Source: Syncephalis plumigaleata (lineage: Eukaryota > Zoopagomycota > Zoopagomycetes > Zoopagales > Piptocephalidaceae). From it: a DNA stretch of 46,981 bases. Positions 10,980 to 20,294 of this stretch are shown piece by piece. Below the pieces are notes generated by a model that was given only the letters and a program-made list of their open reading frames with translations, did no database searches and was not told where the DNA came from. Every line of letters starts with the position of its first letter. The stretch's first letter is position 1. A program made the position numbers and the translations under genes. The DNA lies in the NCBI GenBank assembly GCA_025201365.1, contig JAIXMF010000070.1:1-46981 (forward strand), read 5' to 3'.

Positions 10980-13148
10980 CACACACCCATGTACATGTAC
11001 AAACGCAAGCCCACACGTACACGCATCACACTCCCGCACATCCATAATCACTCGCATATCCGTTAGGGATAATAGTGCTTCTGTAGTCAGTATTCCTATT
11101 GTAGTGAAAGTGCTCTCGTCCTCGCTACTGTTGAGGGCTGGACCTGCTGGAAGAGCTGCCGCCTTTCCTAATATTACTCGGATATGCATCAATAGATGGC
11201 GTATATTCACCGACTGACCAATTAGTTGCTTCAACAAGCAGCATGTGATTTGGCTATAACTGCCCCTTGCACGCCTACTTTTGTTATAATAGGTCACATT
11301 CCACCGCGCGTTATCCTTGCGTATTAACTTCTCCTCCCTTGTCGTTCGCTATTGTTAACCTTGATTATTTACTATTACTATTACTATTATTATATATGCC
11401 ATATTATATATAGACAATTACAATTCATTCTATCGATATATTAAAGACATTTCGTGCTCTATCAAACCATATTAACTGTAAGCGTAGCAAATACTTGTTT
11501 CATTATTATTATTGTTATTCTTTATTTACGATACAACAAGCCTCCTTGGTGGCATTATTGCTTTAGTGGCGTCAGCATAGTCATTTCTTCTAGGCGTACC
11601 ACCTTAGTATCGATTATATCGACTAGTGATGCAACATTCTCATTGATTATTCCTGCAAAACATACGAGAAACACTATTGCCGAGTTATTCTATATAGGCC
11701 ATTTGTGATTGTCATTTTGGTGTGCCGACCGTGTTTTAGCTGTTTCCATTGTTACTGCTATCACATTCTGACATACCTAGTGTCTTGTACTTCTCTTTCA
11801 ATTGACCACGGAGCGTTGCCCTCACGTACACGTACGCCAACCGGCAAACCAATACATCCGCTTGTTCACCCGCTCATCCATTCACTCGCCCGTTCATACA
11901 GCCATACAACTATAGACACATACACACACATACACACGCACGCAGACAGGCAGACAGACAGACATCTTTTCATCATAGGCCTATGTCCGCACATTAGATG
12001 GTATTCGGATCAAGTGAGCGCATCTACATATTCTACATATAACTGTCAAGTCGACCTTGTAAGTTGCCACCGCACCGTTATTTCATCTCCGTGTTTATAG
12101 TTTTATTCGTTTCCTACTGTTCTGTCCGACTACTAGTTTGTTCATATTTAGCTTGCCCCATTATCATCATCGACATCATTTCATCGGCATAATATTTGCA
12201 AATATCTGTGACTGGTGCCCTTATCATTACCATCATTGCCATCATTACCACTACCATTATCTCATCGCTGCTAGTATACCATCGATTGAATCTATTGCAA
12301 CAACATTTTACGGTTGTTTCTCCTTCTCTTTCTTACACTCACGGCTACTCTGCCTTTTAGCGCTGCTATAGTCCCTTCTAAAGAGGCGTGTACGCTTACT
12401 GCTACGCGGTTCTCACCTGTTGTGAGTTGTTCACTCACTTAAATTTATTATTTATTCAACCACCAGCACTATAATTCGAATTGTACCGTTCACTCCGAGC
12501 TAGTTTCTTTTTTCTACGTAAAATCGCTTTCGGTAAGTTTATTAGCGCCACTCTTTGCGTAATTTCTATTTGTTGGTTATTGCACACGATTAAACCGTTA
12601 TATGTCATCGCGTTTCATTGTTTGCTACTACGCTAGCAATTAATGGCGTGCTCGGAACATTCTTTCACGTCTATTCGTTCAATGTGATCATTTTTGTGAC
12701 ACCACATTGGTATTGCATGTGAGCCAAACATTGGCACCATGTACAATACAGGTATATGATAACAACAATAATCCATCTAGACCTATTGATCTTGGAATAT
12801 TTATTATTGCAATTGTGAGAATAATGATATACTGAATGTATCGATATCGTAAATTGGTCATTTTCTCTTGCTTTTTGTTTTACGATGATCTAGCCAACTC
12901 TGATGCTTTTGTGCCTAATCCATTTCTTCTTTTTTTATTTTCATGACTGGTTGGGGAGGAAGCAGTTATACTGCTGCACATAGGGGAGGTAGAAGATCCT
13001 GACCTCAGTTGGCATGCGTTACATGGATTCATTGCCATCCACACATGTAATTATTCATTCTTCCATCCGTACATATGGATGCTAGCATGGGTGAGGGATG
13101 TATGAGTGTGTATGAGTGTATACGTGTATGTAAGAGATAAATAGTAAT

Positions 13149-13169
13149 AGAGAGAGAGAGAGAGAGAGG
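13149..13169. repeat. (AG)n microsatellite
   Basis: About ten consecutive AG dinucleotides in noncoding DNA, read directly from the sequence. A similar tract lies at 14044-14066. Confidence 0.9.
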
Positions 13170-13506
13170 AAAAGTGATAATAGTTTACCACATGATTTTC
13201 AATGCCTATTCGATCTCATTTGAATGGACGAGTGAATGAGTGAATGGGGCCAAACGCGGGTGACGTGTCCGTCATTCAGGTGGTGTAGGGCCACATCCCA
13301 TTTGCTCTATATTTACTCAGGGGAGGAAGGGAGGTTAACCGGATGTATGAACAAGGATACAAGAGGAGAGAAGGGACAGCATCGGTTATTGCAACGGGTA
13401 ACAGTAAGAGACTGTTGACAAGGAAAATCCAGTTGACTGAGGACAAACCTGCATGGCATATAGATGGCGTGCGGCTTGACATGGAAGAGCATTGTATGCT
13501 TCTTTT

Positions 13507-13524
13507 TAGCTAGCTAGCTAGCTA
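13507..13524. repeat. (TAGC)n tetranucleotide repeat
   Basis: Four and a half TAGC units. The unit is nearly self-complementary (AGCT core). Confidence 0.9.
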
Positions 13525-14034
13525 TCTAACCAACTAGACTGGTTTACAAGCTGATTCGTTGTCATAATAGTGCGATGCTTAATATTCATCGGATATCATT
13601 TTAGTAATGTTTATTGCCTATCTTTACATTGTTTCAACTGCACTTTTCTATATGTACATATGAATGAATGAATGGATGAATGGTTGTATATACGCGTGGA
13701 TGCTCATTAATGCAAATAGTCATGCTATATATGATATGACGGGACCTGACCTAGTCTCTGATGTTTTATTTTCATCATTGATGGTCATCTACCATTTCAT
13801 CAATGTATGGGCCTATTAAAGATGATGTCGATGGTTGTCGCGGCTCGTCTTTACCCGTCCATCTACTCGCTCAGCCAACTAAAGGAGGTGTATCCCGTAA
13901 TCATCATACTGTGACAGCGAGAGAGAGAGGGGAAAGTGAGGAAAAGCATATGCACATGGACGAGACGCGTGTGTATTGTATGTATGGCAGACACAGGCAG
14001 ATGAACAAGTAAGAAGTGTAGGAAAGACATAGAC

Positions 14035-14043
<9 letters not shown>

Positions 14044-14065
<22 letters not shown>

Positions 14066-14066
14066 G
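14044..14066. repeat. (AG)n microsatellite
   Basis: About eleven AG dinucleotides within the gene-free region. Open frames crossing it are produced by the repeat itself. Confidence 0.9.
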
Positions 14067-16548
14067 GTCGAGTATGAAAGCTGAAACAAGGGTCAATGTT
14101 CATCAGTGCAAGTCATTATTATTACTATTACTGGTACCGGTACTGGTACTATTATTGTTACTCTTATCCAGTGCGCTACTTGTTCTCTTGAAGACGAGGC
14201 GAGTGTGCACCCAACGATAGTAACAATAATAATAATGATGATGATGATGAGGGACCGAGACCGCCCCGCCGCCTCTGCCTCTCACTCCTCACTCCCCATG
14301 CTTCGGTCTTTCCCTGTACGCCTCTCCTTTGCGCTGTTCTCAAACATGCGTGTATTAGAAGCTATTTAGCTGTCACTGCCTCTTCACCGGTCGGTTTGGA
14401 AGTATTTTTTTCCCTTTGTTACAGTGTTATAATATTCGCAACTAAACAACTCTTCCTTGACTCTTCTTCTTTTTCTAATACTTGCCTCCTCTCCTCTTCC
14501 GTTATTAGTATTATTATTATTGCTGTTGCTATTGTTGTTGCTATTGTTGTTGCGACTGCAATTACTTTCTCATCTCATTAGTACTGATTATTTCACTTCT
14601 TTTTTTGGAATTCCAATTTTATTATATCAATTGCGGTTATAGCTACAGTCAGCAATTATATACCAAAGCATCATAGTATTCGTACTACTTGTTAGAACAC
14701 GCGCTATATTGACATCGCCTCTACATATACTTGTTTGTTCGTTCGTTTGTTTGTTCGTTCAATTAGTTGCGTAGTTTCTATAACTTACTTGGTGAACAAG
14801 GCTTTCGTATACATCGTGGGTCGTCTTACTAGCTGGCTAGCCTCCCTTTTTTTCTATTATTGACTGTTGAATCGACGATACGCATTCGTCCTATAAGGTA
14901 ATGACCGTTCCCTTTTACAATTGACAAAGAGGGTATACATTACGGATAATTTACACATCGGGTGACTTGCTTAAAGGCCTTTTTTGTTCCGGGCAGTAGG
15001 CAACAATGACAATATCATCGCTACTCGCTTGCTTTTCCCTGCCATGCCATACTATAATCACTTCAAAACACTTTGCTAACCTTGCTTTCCAACTATTAGT
15101 GCTTGATTATTAGGGCGTATTCGTGTTACATCGCTCGCGTTTCATCCGAGTGCTATTTAGGTGAGTAGACGAGTAGGAGTTGCTACTATAACACCGCATT
15201 AGTGTGATGGTTATTGCAAGCGGGCTGGGTTCTATTTCCTCGAGCGGAGAGATTATTCTTCAATTAGAGAGTAGCAGTTACCCCTCCCTATAAAAGGACG
15301 AACGTCAAAGTAGCATGTTGGACGTGGGTGCGGCAATGTGTGCCATATCTGTTTAAAATAACATGATGACTAGCTACGGTGGCTGGTGTGTACGTATACG
15401 TATATGTATATGTGTGTGGATATGTGTGTGGACATGGATCGGGTTTGCACTTGTAGTGGTACAAACAAGGTTTTTCCTCTGTCATTCCTTTATTTATTCT
15501 ACACGTGCTAGATTAGACATGCGGCTTTTTCCAAAGAAAAAGACACTAGTAGTACAATTGCTTGAATAGTCTGTTGTAGGTTGTATTTGTATAGACTAGT
15601 CATTACCATGATCCATCTATTGGATGTAATGTCGTCATTACTAGTTGACTAATGACGGCGACGACGACTACGACGACGACGTTCTATATACGACAATACA
15701 CGATGATGATGATTTATTCAGTATTGCTGCAATAATCCTATTTGTACTGAGGGGGGAATAGGGGGGTAATCACTACGCTATGCTCAAACACTTTGCGATA
15801 TCGTTCATGTGAATCATACACCCATTTTGGTAGAATAGATTTTCAACTAGTGTGCGTAGACGCATGCACAAGTATCAGCGCATGCATACGTGCGGAGATG
15901 GCTGCGATGATAGGTGAAGAAGGTCTGTGAGTGTTTAGATTGGAATGATTTAGCTGATGCTTTTTTTGGTGTACGAATATGAGTATACAATGAGTTATGA
16001 AGAAGTGTATGTTGGAGTGAGCTGAGTGGGTTGATCGAGCTAGTTGAGTGAGTTGTTGTAAGTGTGAGTGTGAGTGTTGTGAGTGAGCGAGTGAGTGACT
16101 GGAATAAGGAGAAGCTGATTGATAGAGAGGATACGCGGATGGAAACAACACATTAACGGATGCAGTGTCGTGTGGTGCGGTGTGTGTGTCTGTGTCTGCG
16201 TGTGTCTGCGTGTATCTGCGTGCGTGTGTGTGTGGTGTCGTCTTCTGCCTTTTTTCGTTTCAGTTGTATCAATTCGTTTTTTATATACCTATTCCCATTC
16301 TCCTTATTGCCACCTTTTTTTACTTAACGAATTCCACTAATTCTCATTCTATTTTATTAATCGTTTCTCTTCCGTTTAATTGCTATAATAATGTGCGTGT
16401 TTATATATGCGAATATGGGGGAAGGGAGCGAGAGAGAAATGTGTTTGTAGAGAAATGTAGAATTGCTTAACTAACCAACAGTACTATTGCTATTATTGTT
16501 ATTGTATTACATAGTCATTGCTTTTTTCTTTAGTAGTTCTAGTATTCA

Positions 16549-18333
16549 ATGTCTACGGCCGTATCCCCTTCAGCTGCAGAGTTACACCAACAAATTATGG
16601 ACGTAGTTACCGAAGTAGAGACCACATGTGCTATGCCAGTGGAAAGACCCGGCAAGCGTAAGCATTCCGAGGTTGACGCTGCTGAGACTGACTTGAGTGC
16701 GGATCATCATGTTGCTCCATCCGCTGCCAAACGAGCTCATACATGTTCCGGTTCGACTACAACAATGACCACTACCACCACCAACAACAACAACAATGGC
16801 AGTAATGGTCTAGCTATTGTTTGTACAGATAATACATGTGTAGCACATGATAACACAGCAGGTAGTAGTACTAATCATCATCATAGTAATGATCCATCCG
16901 GTACTAGTGGTAATAATAGTAGCAGTACTACGACGACAACTGCCCTTAATACTACGACAACTACGAATACCGCTATTGGCACTGGTCATCCCACTGATAC
17001 CAGTAATCTAGTAGCAATGGATACTGCCTCGCTTTCTTCTCGTGTTTCATCCGACGTGCATCATCTCTCTTTGTCGCTGGCTAATCAAGACACCGCTGAA
17101 CACACTTACGAGTCAACCTTACGTATGCGTCCTATTCAACAAGGTATTCGTCGACAGCGTCGTCCATCCTCGTTACGCTCTCGTGATGGTATTGGTGCTC
17201 TCATGCCTGCACCTGCTGGTGGTCCACTTACACCATTGACTTTGTATCCAACATTGTCATCGTCATCATCGTCATCGTCATCATTTGCCACTGCTACTGC
17301 TACCGCTACTGAAGTGATAGCTGAACATGAATCAACTGCAGGTGTGGTAACAGCATCGTTGGAGAATGAAGAGGCGCCTTGGCTTGATGTGGATCGTAAT
17401 GTACGCAAAATGGACGAGACATTTGATGCGTCCTTCCATGCCTGGCTACGCAATGAAGCCAATGTATGGGTTAGTGCTGGCTATCTACAACGACTGGCCA
17501 TCGAGTATCCAGCTGAACGTACAGCGCGTGCCCTAGCCTGGCTGGCCGAAGGATGGTCCGTTCGATCTGCCGCGGTGTTGGCCCGTGTCGTCACACTACG
17601 CTGGTGTTTAGCAGCCGGTGTCGTCGATCAGTCGACTGCCGGTGCTCATTCCGGTACTAGCACGAGCATGCTCGACAAATTGACTAAACCGCCCGCATCA
17701 CCTTCATTGTATCTATCGAGCGCAGCTACATCGGCCAACACGAGCAACATTGGTTCATCTGGTGCTCAGCGTTGCTGTCATTTATGCTGTGCCACAAATG
17801 GTCTTGTTTATCCATCGACGCCAACTTTTACCACATCTAATCCCCCTACTACTGCTGCTACTGCATGTACAACTCCTGTATCATCATCCTTATCATCATC
17901 AAACAATGTGTCATCCTCATCTTCGCACTCCTCATCAGGAGTAGTAACAGCAGCAGCAGCAGCAGCAGCCACACTATCCGATAACACTCATTCCAGTGCT
18001 GCCATTGTATCGGATCTAACTCGCTCGCATCAGTTACGTGGTGTGGCCAAGGTGGTATGCGCTATCACACGATCCTACACACCACGCGATGTAGGTCGTC
18101 TATTGACAGCCGCTTATGGTGATTTAGATGCACCACGTCTACAAGCACTCGTAGAATTAGTTGGTGTTGGCTGGCCAGCCAATGACTTTGCCGTTCTCGT
18201 AAGCAGTCTAGGCGATCCTGTCCCTGCCAATGTTCGCTTGGCTCTACTTGATCGTGTACGTCACACCTTATCCATTGAACGTACAGTGAGCGAAAGAATT
18301 GTTCACGTGTTTTGTACTTTCCCACTTTTCTAA
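16549..18333 (+). CDS. low-complexity protein, truncated by element insertion
   Basis: A frame of 594 residues whose last 17 codons or so lie inside the mobile element. The native part runs to the TA at 18282-18283. The N-terminal region is Ser/Thr/Asn-rich and includes a basic, nuclear-signal-like PGKRKHSE segment and homopolymeric Thr, Asn and Ser tracts. An ordered helical part follows at about residues 285-360, and another at about 495-578. Two stretches resemble each other: ALAWLAEGWSVRSAAVLARV (about 328-347) and ALVELVGVGWPANDFAVLVS (about 532-551), sharing the pattern A-L-x2-L-x3-GW-x5-AVL. This suggests a helical repeat. I do not recognise the family; a nuclear regulatory role is only a guess from composition. 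Without the element the frame would continue into 19915-20294. Confidence 0.65.
   Translation: MSTAVSPSAAELHQQIMDVVTEVETTCAMPVERPGKRKHSEVDAAETDLSADHHVAPSAAKRAHTCSGSTTTMTTTTTNNNNNGSNGLAIVCTDNTCVAHDNTAGSSTNHHHSNDPSGTSGNNSSSTTTTTALNTTTTTNTAIGTGHPTDTSNLVAMDTASLSSRVSSDVHHLSLSLANQDTAEHTYESTLRMRPIQQGIRRQRRPSSLRSRDGIGALMPAPAGGPLTPLTLYPTLSSSSSSSSSFATATATATEVIAEHESTAGVVTASLENEEAPWLDVDRNVRKMDETFDASFHAWLRNEANVWVSAGYLQRLAIEYPAERTARALAWLAEGWSVRSAAVLARVVTLRWCLAAGVVDQSTAGAHSGTSTSMLDKLTKPPASPSLYLSSAATSANTSNIGSSGAQRCCHLCCATNGLVYPSTPTFTTSNPPTTAATACTTPVSSSLSSSNNVSSSSSHSSSGVVTAAAAAAATLSDNTHSSAAIVSDLTRSHQLRGVAKVVCAITRSYTPRDVGRLLTAAYGDLDAPRLQALVELVGVGWPANDFAVLVSSLGDPVPANVRLALLDRVRHTLSIERTVSERIVHVFCTFPLF
18282..18283. 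other. left TA target duplication
   Basis: A TA dinucleotide directly precedes the element end CAGTGAGCG, and the matching TA is at 19913-19914. TA duplication with CAGT termini is the known signature of Tc1/mariner-superfamily insertion. Confidence 0.75.
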
Positions 18334-19023
18334 TCACCACATAATCAGTATGCAATGTATTTCTCTATTCTTTCACAAGTAAATAAAGGTATTTATTCTC
18401 TTTCTAACGATATAAATTAATCATATATTTAATTATAAAATGCTTGAGATATTAGTGTTGAAAGTCACGTGGTGCACGTGAACAATTTTTTCCATTACTA
18501 ATAAAATTAATATTCTTGAGCAATAATCAATTTTTATTCAATTTAAATGTAATAAAATGTTTATATATGAGTAAATACGAGCTGTCGTGCATCGTACGAG
18601 CAATAAATAATTATAAAGCAAGTTGATGTAGTTGAGCAATATGGCTATAATTGCTCATTTTAATGTATAGTAAAAATGTTACTACAGTATGCTTTATTCA
18701 CTTCCAATTGCCGTGCAAATGCTTATTAAAGCGCTTTTAAGCAATGGTAGCCTCCCTAGAACCACTGCGGGCAAGTTAGCTATGGTTAAAGATATGATTA
18801 CATTGAACAATCACGCATGCAGTTGCTGGAATAGCGTTCACGTTACTACAATTTCGCTTATTACTCAGTGTACATTCGACCGATCCTACTTAAATTGCAG
18901 GTTATGATAAAGCACGTCTTCGCGCAGATAATGATATAAAATAATGCTATGTCGATGGGAAAAGTGTCTAGTTGCCATCCTACAAAGATGATGTCACATT
19001 AATGTCACTGAATAGCGTAAATT
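18282..19023 (+). repeat. left arm of 742-bp inverted repeat
   Basis: Reverse complement of 19173-19914 at every base. The match stops at 18281 (G, opposite T at 19915) on the outside and at 19024 on the inside. The arm holds an 18-bp subterminal motif at 18292-18309, with an inverted 17/18 copy at 18475-18492, and two CACGTG sites three bases apart near 18466-18480. Confidence 0.95.
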
Positions 19024-19912
19024 TTAATTTTAATTTTTTGTAATAAATTTATTAATTAATGCCAAAAATAATAGTAAAAAATAGCGCAGAGCACGTTAAT
19101 AAAGCATAATAAACAATAACAATAGCAGTTAATAAAGTGTTAAAGAATTTATTAAAAGATCTAATAAGAATTAATTTACGCTATTCAGTGACATTAATGT
19201 GACATCATCTTTGTAGGATGGCAACTAGACACTTTTCCCATCGACATAGCATTATTTTATATCATTATCTGCGCGAAGACGTGCTTTATCATAACCTGCA
19301 ATTTAAGTAGGATCGGTCGAATGTACACTGAGTAATAAGCGAAATTGTAGTAACGTGAACGCTATTCCAGCAACTGCATGCGTGATTGTTCAATGTAATC
19401 ATATCTTTAACCATAGCTAACTTGCCCGCAGTGGTTCTAGGGAGGCTACCATTGCTTAAAAGCGCTTTAATAAGCATTTGCACGGCAATTGGAAGTGAAT
19501 AAAGCATACTGTAGTAACATTTTTACTATACATTAAAATGAGCAATTATAGCCATATTGCTCAACTACATCAACTTGCTTTATAATTATTTATTGCTCGT
19601 ACGATGCACGACAGCTCGTATTTACTCATATATAAACATTTTATTACATTTAAATTGAATAAAAATTGATTATTGCTCAAGAATATTAATTTTATTAGTA
19701 ATGGAAAAAATTGTTCACGTGCACCACGTGACTTTCAACACTAATATCTCAAGCATTTTATAATTAAATATATGATTAATTTATATCGTTAGAAAGAGAA
19801 TAAATACCTTTATTTACTTGTGAAAGAATAGAGAAATACATTGCATACTGATTATGTGGTGATTAGAAAAGTGGGAAAGTACAAAACACGTGAACAATTC
19901 TTTCGCTCACTG
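18284..19912. mobile_element. Tc1/mariner-like foldback element, non-autonomous
   Basis: The 1,629-bp element consists of two 740-bp inverted arms (742 bp with the flanking TA) around a 149-bp AT-rich spacer. Position x pairs with 38196 minus x. I compared every base of the arms and found no mismatch or gap. The ends read CAGTGAGCGAAAG and are flanked by TA, as expected for Tc1/mariner-type ends. No transposase is visible; the longest frame (72 codons) appears once in each arm because of the symmetry. Removing the element with one TA rejoins the host reading frame exactly. An assembly or amplification artefact could also give a perfect palindrome, but it would not be expected to give TA-CAGT borders and a restored frame. 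Confidence 0.85.
19024..19172. other. spacer between palindrome arms
   Basis: 149 bp of very AT-rich, non-symmetrical DNA forming the loop of the foldback structure. No coding potential or recognisable motif. Confidence 0.9.
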
Positions 19913-19914
19913 TA
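19173..19914 (-). repeat. right arm of 742-bp inverted repeat
   Basis: Exact reverse complement of 18282-19023. It therefore repeats the subterminal motifs, at 19887-19904 and 19704-19721, and the 72-codon frame on the opposite strand (19507-19289). Confidence 0.95.
19913..19914. other. right TA target duplication
   Basis: TA directly after the element's right end (CGCTCACTG). Host sequence resumes at 19915 with a TCG/TCA serine-codon run. Confidence 0.75.
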
Positions 19915-20294
19915 TATCGTCATCATCGTCATCGTCATCATCGTCATTGTCTGCAAGAGGTGGCAACGTGGCAACAGCCAATATAATGAATCCAATGACA
20001 CATTCAGTATTACACCGATCATTCGCTAATACTATGACTACGAGCAATGGTTCTCGTATAGCAACAGCGGTTCCTACAGCTATTGCAACAGCTACAACTT
20101 CGACTACAGCCAATGCTAATGGTGCAAGTAATACATTGCGCCATCCAGCCTCATTACATATTCGTACTGCAATCTCATCATTTGCTAATGCATCGATTCC
20201 ACCAGCACCTCGTTCGGCACCCTTATTTGGTCGTATGGATAGATCCGCTATGGGCAATACTGCTAATACTACTGGCACTGTCACCTTCATCTAG
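19915..20294 (+). pseudogene. severed 3' part of the 16549 gene
   Basis: Host coding sequence cut off from its 5' part by the element. After removing the element and one TA, codon 578 (CGT) is followed by ATA and then this segment in frame, ending with TAA-free sequence up to a TAG stop at 20292-20294. The joined frame would be 705 codons including the stop. The segment begins with a serine run from TCG/TCA repeats and continues Ala/Thr/Asn-rich with a basic, Pro-containing C-terminus, matching the composition of the 5' part. It has no start of its own outside the element; an ATG at 19890 lies inside the right arm. Whether any transcript still includes it cannot be judged from DNA. Confidence 0.7.

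Larger units (their letters stand above)
9722..16548. other. 6.8-kb gene-free region
   Basis: No frame here has protein-like composition, and nothing resembles conserved exons. The DNA is rich in simple repeats: CT-rich tract near 10690-10735, CA/CG-rich dinucleotides, AG tracts at 13149-13169 and 14044-14066, TAGC repeats at 13507-13524, CGA triplets at 15654-15682, two G6 runs at 15751-15766 and GT-rich DNA at about 16177-16235. A T-rich tract ending in TAG at 16531-16533, just before the next ATG, could be the acceptor of a 5' UTR intron. The region may therefore be a long promoter or leader of the gene at 16549. No tRNA B-box-like motif was noticed. Confidence 0.5.

Noticed and set aside
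10960-11297. Overlapping plus and minus frames of 85 and 110 codons
   Set aside because: Mutual shadows in CA/GT-rich DNA; neither shows a domain or splice partners.
13803-14103. Overlapping frames on both strands around an AG microsatellite
   Set aside because: Long frames through AG/CT repeats occur by chance in several frames at once; composition is not protein-like.
18689-18907. 72-codon frame in the left arm, repeated at 19507-19289 in the right arm
   Set aside because: It is duplicated only because of the palindrome, and no transposase or other domain pattern is visible. A decayed gene fragment is possible but unsupported.
18285-19914. Element spliced out as an intron (a GTGAGC donor lies at its left end)
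   Set aside because: The nearest AG acceptor at the right end (19878-19879) would put the downstream serine run out of frame, and the TA-CAGT borders fit transposition better.
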